A DNA stretch of 64,000 nucleotides, taken from positions 167,534 through 231,533 of the forward strand of contig NZ_KB217483.1 of assembly GCF_000331305.1 (NCBI RefSeq), in the 5' to 3' direction. Position 1 is the first letter of the stretch, and every line of letters begins with the position of its first letter. The stretch comes from Calothrix sp. PCC 7103 (lineage in GTDB: Bacteria; Cyanobacteriota; Cyanobacteriia; Cyanobacteriales; Nostocaceae). Position numbers and translations under genes: made by a program. The notes below the pieces were generated by a model. The model had not been told where the DNA came from. It saw only the letters and a program-made list of their open reading frames with translations, and did no database searches. This document shows, one piece after another, positions 8,078 through 16,069 of the stretch.

Positions 8078-9296
8078 ATGGCAACTTCATCGAAATCAAA
8101 ATCAAAACCAAAACAAACCAAATTCCCTATGCTGCAACGGAACTTTTGTTTCCTTTGGCTGGGACAGGCATTAATTTTATGTGCTGTGCAATTTTGGGTA
8201 GTTGCTCTGACTTGGCTGGTTTTAAAAACAACGCATTCTGGTACTGCCATCGGTTCCGTATTGATGACTGCTGCAATTCCACGAGGAATTTTGACTTTAG
8301 TGGGGGGAGTTATTATTGACCGTTTCATTCCTAACCGGGTTGCAGTTAGTGGTGCTTTGGCTTTGACTCTACTCGTGGGAATTTGTACAACATTATTGTT
8401 TTTCAACAGCTTACAGTTACCCCAAATATTTATCATTGCTGCTTTATTCGGCGCCAGTGATGCTTTTATTTACCCTGCATTGATGACTATCTTGCCCAGG
8501 ATTGTTGATAAATCTCAACTTCAAGGAGCGAACGCGATTTTAGGAGGAGGAGAACAAATTACTAATGTTATCGGTCCTGCGGTTTCTGGAATTGTAGTCG
8601 GTAATTTTGGACTGCCTATTGCTTTTGCTATCAATACTGTGCTTTTTGGTTTGGGTAGTCTATTTTTATATCTGGTTCGCCAACCAAAAAATCTAAATTT
8701 AACGAATCTAGAAGTTTCGACATCTCAACAAAGTTTCAGTAGCGAAATTATGGAAGGACTTCGATATGCTTGGCGAAATCGAATTATTCGGTTGTGTCTG
8801 ATTGTTGCTGCTATGCTCAATTTTGCTCTCCTCGGTCCCTTAGTAGTGGGTGGAGCTAAATTGGTAGAGGTCAGATTTGGTGGTGATGCGATTCAATTCG
8901 GTTATTTTCTTGCCGCATATGGTGCAGGCGCCACTCGCTTCGCTCAAATTCAAAATGTAGAATTCAAAATTCAAAATGTAAGAGGGTGCAGAAAACTCAT
9001 TAACTATATACAGATTTAAGAGTATTGGATTTCTTCTCCAATTTTGCATTTTGCATTTTGAATTTTGAATTTGAGCGAAGCGAGTGACTTGGTTGCAGGA
9101 ACAAACAGAAATGCACATGCAGGGGAGAGTAATGAGTTTAATCGCTTTTGCCTCGATTGCTCTTGACCCTTTTTCTCAGGCAATTTCAGGTTTTTTAATC
9201 GATGTAAGCTTGAGTTTTCTATTTGTCGCAGCAGGAGTTTTAATGTTGTGTACTGGTATTTTTGCACTGACAAGTCCAGGTGTAAGAATCAAATAA
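8078..9296 (+). pseudogene. MFS exporter gene broken by a short inverted-repeat element
   Basis: The first 285 codons encode a typical MFS_3 (EntS-like) N-terminal half: MLQRNFCFLWLGQAL, several membrane helices, and the cytoplasmic motif GGVIIDRF. At 8927 (GGCGCC) the frame runs into a 153-bp element with 24-bp terminal inverted repeats. After it, the C-terminal end resumes in another frame (TWLQEQTEMHMQGRVMSL...) to the stop at 9296. About 50-60 codons expected between the halves are missing, so the element replaced sequence rather than simply inserting. The second half has lost its start, so the gene is dead. Confidence 0.8.
8933..9085. mobile_element. Small element with perfect 24-bp terminal inverted repeats
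   Basis: The left arm begins ACTCGCTTCGCTCAAATTC (8933-8956) and the right arm (9062-9085) is its exact complement, ending TTTGAGCGAAGCGAGT. The interior is short-repeat DNA (CAAAATTCAAAATG and its complement) with no coding capacity. It sits directly after GGCGCC inside the MFS gene. A single arm also follows GGCGCC at 11546. Confidence 0.75.
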
Positions 9297-9344
9297 CAAG
9301 TATTTCATTCTTGACATAAATGCAGATATGTATGAAAATTATTT

Positions 9345-9364
9345 TATAACGAGTGTTCGATATA
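9345..9364. promoter_or_regulatory. Second copy of the operator-like semi-palindrome
   Basis: TATAACGAGTGTTCGATATA, about 50 bases before the Coq4-like start. See the copy at 8021-8040. Confidence 0.5.
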
Positions 9365-9411
9365 AAATATTCCAATCAAACCAATAGTTCAAAACAAAGG
9401 AGATTTTTACA

Positions 9412-10077
9412 ATGAATCAAGTAATGAATTTCAGCGATGTAAAAGCATTGGAAGCATTCATGACTATGACGACTAACGAGAGCGGAACCGAAGTGGTAGA
9501 TAAAGCAGTTTTCGACTTGGGTGAAATGTTGACCAATAGTCGTGCTTATGAATTGGTTGTTAAGCAGATGGAAGCAGAACCTAGTATGGCAGCTATTTTG
9601 TCAGAGCGTTATGTAGGCAGCAAGCATGATTTAGAGGCATTGTTGCAATATCCTCAAAATTCCTTTGGTTACATTTATGCAAATACGCTCTCAGGAACAG
9701 GGATTAGATTTAAATTACATACCGATACTAAATATTGATTCTGACACGAGTTATGTCGAATATCGCTGGCGCCTTTCCCCATGATATTTGGCATGTAATT
9801 ACAGGTTTCGATATTTCTGAAATTGGCGAAATCGGTTTGCAAGCGTTTTACTTAGCACAATTTGGCTTACCATTCTCTGGTTTGGTAGTAGCAAGTGGTT
9901 TGGTAGGAAGTATTTTGTACCAACCAGAAGAAACAGGGTTATTGTTGGATGCAGTCGCGCGCGGTTGGCACATGGGTAAGCAAGCAAAACCCCTAATTGC
10001 TCAAAGATGGGAAGAAATGTGGTCTAAACCGTTGTTCTTATTTGCGACAAGAATTAAATGTAATTATCACTCCGTGA
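9412..10077 (+). pseudogene. Coq4-family gene with three apparent frameshifts
   Basis: Starts MNQVMNFSDVKALEAFM after a strong AAAGGAG site. The family core HDIWHVITGFDISEIGEIGL (Zn-binding HDxxH-type region of Coq4 proteins) is present but in another frame. Reading across frames gives IPILNIDSDTSYVEYR just before a GGCGCC at 9768, where the second shift occurs. A third shift near 10030-10045 restores a natural ending RQELNVIITP and a stop at 10077. Coq4 family proteins take part in ubiquinone synthesis in other organisms; their cyanobacterial role is unclear. Either a pseudogene or a run of indel errors. Confidence 0.75.
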
Positions 10078-10171
10078 TAGTTTATAACGTTTTGTTTTGA
10101 GAGGCGCCCATTAGAAAGCTTACTTTCTCCATATAATAGATAGTTATGCAGATAGCGCACAGGAGAAAAAT

Positions 10172-10606
10172 ATGTCTAATGCCAGTGTTGTCAAAGGTAA
10201 CTGCTTATGTGGAGTAGTAAACGTCGAAGCAAAAAATATGAGTAATCATGTGGGCGCCTGTCACTGCAATATGTGTAGAAAATGGGGTGGAGGAGCATTT
10301 TTAGCTGTTGAGTGTGGCAATGATGTTAGTTTTGAAGGTGAAGAAAATATTGGTGTTTATGAATCTTCTCAATGGGCAGAACGTGGATTTTGTCAAAGGT
10401 GTGGTACCCATTTATTTTACAAATTGAAACAAAATAATCAATACTTTATGCCTGCTGGAATCTTTGATAATAGCGACAGTCTTGTTTTTGACCATCAGGT
10501 TTTTATTGACGAAAAGCCCGAATATTATTCCTTTGCTAATGAAACCAAAAATCTGACAGGAGCAGAGTTATTTGCACAGTTTGCACCAGATGAGGAGAAT
10601 AATTGA
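10172..10606 (+). CDS. GFA family (glutathione-dependent formaldehyde-activating fold) protein
   Basis: 144 residues, full length for the family. Zn-binding cysteines are visible as CLCG (about 11-14), CHCNMCRKW (about 31-39) and CQRCGTH (about 73-79), the standard GFA/Mss4-like pattern. The start ATG follows AGGAGAAAAAT. It is the only clearly intact gene of the 7-12 kb stretch. Members are usually of unknown substrate; formaldehyde activation is proven only for a few. A short spacer separates it from the ankyrin gene at 10630, so they may be co-transcribed. Confidence 0.85.
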   Translation: MSNASVVKGNCLCGVVNVEAKNMSNHVGACHCNMCRKWGGGAFLAVECGNDVSFEGEENIGVYESSQWAERGFCQRCGTHLFYKLKQNNQYFMPAGIFDNSDSLVFDHQVFIDEKPEYYSFANETKNLTGAELFAQFAPDEENN

Positions 10607-10629
10607 GTTTATATCGTAAAAATTGAAAT

Positions 10630-10920
10630 ATGAAAATTCATGACTTTGCATTACAAGGACATATCGGGGGTGTAAAACAACAATTAACTAATGGAGTTAA
10701 CATAGATTGCCTTGATAAATCGTCACAAACACCGTTAATGTGTGCTGTCAGTAGTACAAATACAAGCTTAGAAATGATGCAATTTCTGGTGGCATTAGGC
10801 ATCGATATTCATTATCAAAGACCCGGTGGTTATGATGTGCTAATCGATGCAGTGTACGGTTATACTCAGTGCGAAAATTTAGTTTCGATTCTGATTGAAA
10901 GGCGCCAACAGTTAAAGTAA
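10630..10920 (+). CDS. Short ankyrin-repeat protein, possibly truncated
   Basis: 96 residues containing about two to three ankyrin units (LDKSSQTPLMCAVSS; DVLIDAVYGY; LVSILIERR). The last unit should read LIERGAN-, but here it reads LIERRQQLK and stops. Inserting one base just before the GGCGCC at 10900 would restore the consensus ERGAN, which makes a frameshift there likely. Downstream sequence does not continue far in that frame. Ankyrin repeats mediate protein binding; the partner is unknown. Confidence 0.55.
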   Translation: MKIHDFALQGHIGGVKQQLTNGVNIDCLDKSSQTPLMCAVSSTNTSLEMMQFLVALGIDIHYQRPGGYDVLIDAVYGYTQCENLVSILIERRQQLK

Positions 10921-11172
10921 AATGTAAATTTGAATCAGATTTGATAAAATGTATTGTTACAACCAGGATTTTGTGCGCCAATGGCGCACACACATTATAT
11001 TTGTACTAATGGGGTGTTGAGCTTCGCATCCTACTGTGAAATCCTAGGAATAAGTATCCAAGGTGATTTTTTCAGTATTAACCACATTTGTTTAGTATCG
11101 TTCCAAACCGAATATTTTTGTAGATACTTTTCTATCTTCAAGGTTTTATCTCCCCAAGTGACAAAAGAAGAT
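10921..11172. other. No gene seen
   Basis: Spacer after the ankyrin gene. It includes a short inverted repeat TTGTGCGCCA/TGGCGCACA at about 10970-10990. Reading frames here lack recognisable proteins. Confidence 0.4.
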
Positions 11173-11545
11173 TCAACCATTGGCTGCATATAAAGCTTCT
11201 GTTTTTAACCATTTCTGCCAATCAGCATCGACTTGTGCCATAGATTTATTAAAAATTTGTTCGATGCGGTCTATACCATCTCCATGTTCGCCATGAAGAC
11301 GATTGAGTAAAGGTATTAGTTGACCTTGATGGTGTAAAAATAGGAAAAAGGAATGAAATAAACTTTGTTGTTTTCCCTGACGTAACTCGTTTGCTAGATT
11401 AACGTTGTTTAAAGAAAGTAATTGACGAACGTCGGGGTCTCTCCAATTGCTGCGATATCCCCAACTAAAATTAATACGACCATTTTTTTCCTAAACCAAT
11501 ATACTGAGAATAAAAAATACTTGCAGGATTAATAATTGTACCAAC
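11173..11545 (-). pseudogene. C-terminal remnant of a DUF1570-like (peptidase MA-type?) protein
   Basis: On the minus strand a long frame without a start reads NFSWGYRSNWRDPDVRQLLS, then LFHSFFLFLHHQGQLIPLLN, RLHGEHGDGIDRIEQIF and DADWQKWLKTEALY, with a stop at 11173. This pattern resembles the C-terminal part of DUF1570-type putative metallopeptidases (from memory). Upstream it continues as TIINPASIFYSQYIGLGK in a second frame; removing one A from the run of seven A joins the two frames. It ends exactly at GGCGCC plus the arm of the small inverted-repeat element. Confidence 0.5.
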
Positions 11546-11575
11546 GGCGCCACTCGCTTCGCTCAAATTAAAAAT
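11546..11575. repeat. Single arm of the small inverted-repeat element
   Basis: GGCGCC followed by ACTCGCTTCGCTCAAATT, matching the left end of the element at 8933 for 18 bases. The partner arm is not found nearby. Confidence 0.6.
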
Positions 11576-12060
11576 TCATTCATGTCCCTATACCCTGGAC
11601 TTTAGACCCGCTGCCGTTATAGAAGTACCAATGGAATGGGAAGGCAATGAAAACTTGAAGGATGTTATTCATTCCTGGTTTTAGGGAACAAACACAACGC
11701 GAAAATGACTTTGTAGGTGTAGTCTACCACGACGAATAAGATACAAGGTTGGGTTGCGCTCCGCGCAACCCAAGATTAAATATCAGTAAGCGATTATTTG
11801 GATATCCAAACTAATTACTCCCGGTTCGCTCATTTTTTTTTGGAGTTCGAGAAATTGCCGAAAAGCAGGCAATCTATGTGCCGTAATGGTTTTAGCGATT
11901 TCCCTAAATTTACCTTGAACTACCACCCTGCTATAAAAACTCTATTTTTATGTGATTTCATCAAGTTAGGGTTAGAGTATATTTGAATCATAAGCTGGAA
12001 CCCTTATTAAATCGTTCGGCTTTTTTCTAACTCAATTTCAAATGGGCGAACCGTGAGTAA
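11576..12060. other. Decayed spacer with an 11-bp palindrome
   Basis: Near 11595-11685 the plus strand holds a coding scrap (DFRPAAVIEVPMEWEGNENL) ending in a stop. At 11749-11773 there is a perfect hairpin, TTGGGTTGCGC and its complement around a 3-base loop, without a T-run. No intact gene is seen in this stretch. Confidence 0.5.
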
Positions 12061-12522
12061 TTACTCTTCGTCTTCGTCTTCATCTTCCCCGAACACTTCA
12101 TCCATTATTTCTTGCGCTCGTGCATCCGATATTTTTAAAGATTCTTGGAGTCCCGCAAGAAAATCTCCTTCATCATCAGGTAGTTCGCCATCGACAACCA
12201 ATACTGTGAGAACGGTCATGTATGCAGCTTCTCGATAATCTTTGTTTGGCAAAGATTCAACCGCCTGAACCAATGCTCCTTCCCACCCTTCTTCGTGAAT
12301 AACATCAATCGCACGATTATACAGTTCCACATACGCTTCTTCGGAGTAATCCTCAAATCCGGAAATGCTGCATAAGATTTCACCAAGAGCATAATCTTCT
12401 TCATGCCCTAATTCTTCTCCATCCGAATATGCAGAGGCGATACCCATAACAGCGATGGCTACATCTGGCTCCAGAGTTACTTGGGTGTTACGACGAGAAT
12501 TAGGAAAATTACGTTTAGCCAT
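12061..12522 (-). CDS. TerB-like (tellurite resistance TerB family) protein
   Basis: 153 residues. The helical body (about 15-135) has the TerB-like pattern of paired acidic helices: AVMGIASAYSDGEELGHEED, then VLTVLVVDGELPDDEGDFL. The tail is very acidic (FGEDEDEDEE). TerB-fold proteins bind metal through acidic residues and are membrane-associated in known cases. It is the last gene of a minus-strand set with 12654 and 13600. The ATG at 12522 has no obvious Shine-Dalgarno site. No other ter genes are visible, so a tellurite role is not implied. Confidence 0.7.
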   Translation of the reverse strand: MAKRNFPNSRRNTQVTLEPDVAIAVMGIASAYSDGEELGHEEDYALGEILCSISGFEDYSEEAYVELYNRAIDVIHEEGWEGALVQAVESLPNKDYREAAYMTVLTVLVVDGELPDDEGDFLAGLQESLKISDARAQEIMDEVFGEDEDEDEE

Positions 12523-12653
12523 GATTTTTACAGTTGTTGAGAGTTAACGTTGTTCAGTTGCCATGTAAATAGCAAACTATGTTTATAGTTCCAAAAAAAC
12601 TCAAACTAATATCTGGGAAAGAAGTTAGGGGTATTAGTAGTCCAAGCTACAAA

Positions 12654-13541
12654 TTATATTTCTGCAATCGCGCGTTCAATCAAACGACGTGCTAAAGTCT
12701 GCGTACCCGTATGTTCGTAGTAATTAGTTGATACATCTAAGAATGCAGCCAGATAGTCCAATTGATCATCAGCAATTTGCATAAAGTTGCTCAAATTACC
12801 TAAAACTGCCTGTGGCGATAGGTTTCTCGAAACAACCAAATCGTTCATCCAACCTTTTACTGAGTCAAAACTGTGACCAATAAAGTCGAGCTTTCCACCA
12901 GAGTCATTACCCGGAATCGCATCCTTAATGTTATTAAAAGTCGAGTTTTGCTCTAATTCATTAGGTGTCATATTACTGATACCCGAACTGATTTTTTGAG
13001 TAAAATCAGGTCCCAAGGGAATCAAGCCATCAACACAAACTAAGCCAGCCATACGAATCATTGACTCCTTGCCGTATTCTCCCAACGCAGCAACAAAATC
13101 TCCAATACTATCGCCAGGAATACCGTTTATTTGGCAAAAACAAACTACTTCTGCCACCAACTTCAAACATAAATCGATTGTTTGAGCTTTATCTGGCTTT
13201 GGTGTCAGTTTATCTAAAAAACCCAAAAACGAAACACTTTCACCAACTTTATTGGCTAACGCTGCTGCACCTAATGCTTTATCGGTTCCATCAACTGTTT
13301 GATACAACCACATCGCGGTTTGATAGCCTTGCGATTTGTCGTTATAAAGATATATCGCACGTTCTCCAATTTGTTGAATTACGCTTTCGTCTGATTCACC
13401 TGTTACGTGCTTAATGGTGTTGACAAACCCTGTAATATTTTGCCATTGACCAGGAGCAACAAAATCTAACGCCTTCAGCATTGAAATTGTCATACCACCA
13501 GTTGGTAATTCATCAACTAAATCAAAAATTGGTTTACCCAC
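12654..13541 (-). CDS. Conserved hypothetical protein (295 aa)
   Basis: Soluble, mainly helical protein starting with GTG (GKPIFDLVDELPTGG) after AAGGAG. It has no signal peptide or membrane helix. The middle contains hydrophobic Cys-bearing segments (LVAEVVCFCQINGIPG; RMAGLVCVDGLIPLG). It lies between the lipoprotein gene and the TerB-like gene on the same strand, with 131 bases to the TerB gene and 58 to the lipoprotein gene. The three probably work together. No family recognised. Confidence 0.7.
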   Translation of the reverse strand: MGKPIFDLVDELPTGGMTISMLKALDFVAPGQWQNITGFVNTIKHVTGESDESVIQQIGERAIYLYNDKSQGYQTAMWLYQTVDGTDKALGAAALANKVGESVSFLGFLDKLTPKPDKAQTIDLCLKLVAEVVCFCQINGIPGDSIGDFVAALGEYGKESMIRMAGLVCVDGLIPLGPDFTQKISSGISNMTPNELEQNSTFNNIKDAIPGNDSGGKLDFIGHSFDSVKGWMNDLVVSRNLSPQAVLGNLSNFMQIADDQLDYLAAFLDVSTNYYEHTGTQTLARRLIERAIAEI

Positions 13542-13599
13542 AAAAATCTCCTTATTTGAAGAAGGGAAATAAACTAGAAGCTAACAGCTAATAATTTAG

Positions 13600-14124
13600 C
13601 TATTTCAATCGCGACAAGCCATTGAGGTTAAATTTCTGAATCCACGCTTCGCGATCTCTAGCTGCAAATGAAGCGTCTTTCGATATTACAGATACTTGGT
13701 ACTTACCAACTAAAACTGATGTTTTTGTGCTACCTAATGTTTTCGCAGGATACCCAGCTATTTTCTTTGTGCTTTTTGAATAGTCAGCAGCAGTTTTTGG
13801 TGTACTTGTTGTATCTGATACCGCTAATTGGGCAACTAATTTACCGCCTTTCTTCAAATTCGCTTCAGCAAAACCTTTTTTCTCTTGGGTGAAAACTCTA
13901 TCAAATCCTCCACCAGATGCAGGGAATAACTTATTAAACTCGCTACCCTGAGTTGCATTTTTATCAATTGCTTGACTGCTACGCTTACCGCTACTTTCTT
14001 GCTGTACCGCATCAAAGCGTCCTGGTTCCTTAGCCTTAGTTGCACACGATGTATTGGTTGTAATTAGTAAAGTGTGCAGCGTTAATGCCGCTAAAATCCT
14101 ACGCAAATGAGGGTAAGATATCAT
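13600..14124 (-). CDS. Putative lipoprotein
   Basis: 174 residues. The N-terminus has a basic start, a hydrophobic stretch (ILAALTLHTLLITTN) and TSC as a plausible lipobox, so it is probably a secreted lipoprotein. The mature part is Lys/Ser-rich with a C-terminal domain (KYQVSVISKDASFAARDREA, then WIQKFNLNGL). An excellent GGAGGT lies 4-5 bases before the ATG. It is the first gene of the set with 12654 and 12061. Function unknown. Confidence 0.7.
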   Translation of the reverse strand: MISYPHLRRILAALTLHTLLITTNTSCATKAKEPGRFDAVQQESSGKRSSQAIDKNATQGSEFNKLFPASGGGFDRVFTQEKKGFAEANLKKGGKLVAQLAVSDTTSTPKTAADYSKSTKKIAGYPAKTLGSTKTSVLVGKYQVSVISKDASFAARDREAWIQKFNLNGLSRLK

Positions 14125-14302
14125 AATTACCTCCGACTTAAATAAGTTTTCATATTTTCGATATCCCCCAATTATTAAAATAAGTAAGTAAATTCACATA
14201 ATATAAATGTCAATTAACTTAATTAGCACTATAGCTACGCTTGAATTTCAAAAACCTGAGTAAAACTACTGAAGTTGTATTTTGCTACATAATGTATCTT
14301 CT

Positions 14303-14735
14303 GGGTTGTGCGGAAGCGCAACCACAGCGGATGCTGCGTGCAAAGCACCCTGGAGTTCGTGCGTCCTCAATTAACGTTTCAACAAGCTTTGGAGAAATAC
14401 AAAAGGGCATGATTACCGAACGGCAACAGTTGCCATTCGATAGTTAAAAAATACTACTGGCCGTGTTTGATTCCTGATAAATATCCCTGGTTTGTAATCT
14501 AACTTCCTCGGCGCCGTTTGGTTTTACTGTTGGCGACACGCGGCAACAAAGGAATTGTAAGCCCATAGTTAATTCTTCGGCACCGTTTGTTTTATTGTGA
14601 GGGCGAACGCATAGAAAAACAGTAGCAACCAGAAAAACTAGACTGTAGTCATAGCTTTTTTCCGACTCTGACCTAGGTATCAAATTAACGAAAATACCCC
14701 AAAATAAATTAAACTTACTGTACATCAGCACTGTG
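14303..14735. repeat. Dispersed palindromic repeat family, copy B
   Basis: Core TACCGAACGGCAAC...GTTGCCATTCGATAG at 14414-14443. It is preceded by a block (CTCAATTAACGTTTCAACAA from 14368) shared with copy C at 34368, and followed by the two blocks shared with copy A (GGCGCCGTTT...ACTGTTGGCGAC at 14510, and the AAAAACTAGACT block at 14630-14708). A separate small hairpin, GGTTGTGC/GCGCAACC, lies at 14303-14325. No gene is present between 14125 and 14755. Confidence 0.65.
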
Positions 14736-14755
14736 AAACACAACAATCAATGGGA

Positions 14756-16069
14756 TTAATAAATGACATCGGGTAATTCATCTTCTACTAACCTTAAAGG
14801 AGCATATTGATAGGCAATAATAGTCATTAACATAGTTAATATTCCCAAGATAATAAACATCAAACCAATCCCTCGTCCAGGTCCAGTTCCGATAACTTGT
14901 CCAACGCTTCCGGCAAGAGAACCATTTACTGTCATCAAAGGGTTAAATATTCTGTCAGCTAGGGGGCCAGCAATAAGATAAGCTAGGGGTAAACAGGAGT
15001 CACAGATTGCATTATTAAGGGAAAAGACTCTTCCCTGTACATCGGGAGCAACTTTCTTTTGAAAAATTACTCGCGCGCAACTGTTAATAAAAGGGAGTCC
15101 AAGAAAAAATAGAAAAGCAGCTATCGCAAACAGAAGAATTGAACGATAAAGTCCTGCAACCATCATGGAAAATCCTTGGAGCAGCATAAAGCAGAATAAT
15201 ATATTGATATATTTTTGCCGTCCACTTCCCCAAATACTCATAATTAGGCTACCTGCTATCATGCCCACACCGCCAACAGACATGATTGTGCCAAGTTGGG
15301 CTGGGGAAGCAAAGGAGAGTATTAGGGGATAGGTGAGTACCTGAACAATTCCCACAAGGAAGTTGCTACTAGCAAAAAATAATAATAGGGCTAGGAGTCC
15401 AGAACGAACTCTCAGGTAATGGAAACTTTGAAGGGCTTGTGTGAGCGGTGAGGTTTTATGAGTTTGCAAGCTTTGTGTTACTTTGTGGTGGGGAAATCGA
15501 ACCAAGAGTAGGGTAGTTATGGCAAATAGAAAACTGCTTAAGTCCAGAATAAAAATTCCTGGTAGCTGTATAATTACTAGCAGTACACCGCCTAGAATAG
15601 GAGCAAGGAGTTGCCCTAGAGCTTGTGCTAACTGATTCATCCCACTGGCTCTACCTAAGTGTTTTTTCGTAACTAACAAGGTAGTAGCGGCGCTGTAAGC
15701 AGGATACTGGAAAGCACGAAAGCTTGAACTTAAGGCATTTACCAGATATATATGCCAAATTTGTATTTGCCCAGTAAATAGTAAGATTGCTATAGTCAGA
15801 GTGCTGAAAGCTGCACCCGAATCGCTGATAATCATCACCCAGCGGCGATTCCAATTGTCTACTAAGATACCAGCAAAGGGAGAAATTACTACTAGGGGGA
15901 GGGTAGTAAACAGAATCAGAAACGATAACTGGGTAATGGAAGCACTCTGTTGATAAACCCAAACATCAAGGGCAAAGTTGCTGATACTTGAGCCTAAGAG
16001 GGAGACTAATTGCCCCAACCATACCAGAACAAAGATGGACATTCCTTCCATTTTGAGTGGTTTAAGCAT
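14756..16069 (-). CDS. MFS transporter, probable exporter of the NRPS/PKS product
   Basis: 437 residues with about 10-12 hydrophobic helices and an MFS_3-type layout. Helix 1 reads FVLVWLGQLVSLLGSSIS, and the loop motif between helices 2 and 3 is GILVDNWNRRWV. Its ATG overlaps the end of the large NRPS gene by 8 bases, so the two are translationally coupled and it is the last gene of the biosynthetic operon. Export of the product, or self-protection, is the natural role. It is unrelated at close range to the broken MFS gene at 8078 apart from family. Confidence 0.85.
   Translation of the reverse strand: MLKPLKMEGMSIFVLVWLGQLVSLLGSSISNFALDVWVYQQSASITQLSFLILFTTLPLVVISPFAGILVDNWNRRWVMIISDSGAAFSTLTIAILLFTGQIQIWHIYLVNALSSSFRAFQYPAYSAATTLLVTKKHLGRASGMNQLAQALGQLLAPILGGVLLVIIQLPGIFILDLSSFLFAITTLLLVRFPHHKVTQSLQTHKTSPLTQALQSFHYLRVRSGLLALLLFFASSNFLVGIVQVLTYPLILSFASPAQLGTIMSVGGVGMIAGSLIMSIWGSGRQKYINILFCFMLLQGFSMMVAGLYRSILLFAIAAFLFFLGLPFINSCARVIFQKKVAPDVQGRVFSLNNAICDSCLPLAYLIAGPLADRIFNPLMTVNGSLAGSVGQVIGTGPGRGIGLMFIILGILTMLMTIIAYQYAPLRLVEDELPDVIY

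Noticed and set aside
7963-8436. Minus-strand frame opposite the MFS start
   Set aside because: It overlaps the well-supported MFS coding sequence on the other strand and shows no protein-like conservation.
12053-12238. Ser-rich plus-strand frame
   Set aside because: It is the complement of the acidic tail of the TerB-like gene.
12061-14124. A tellurite resistance operon
   Set aside because: Only one TerB-like protein is present; the two companions are not TerA, TerC, TerD or TerZ.
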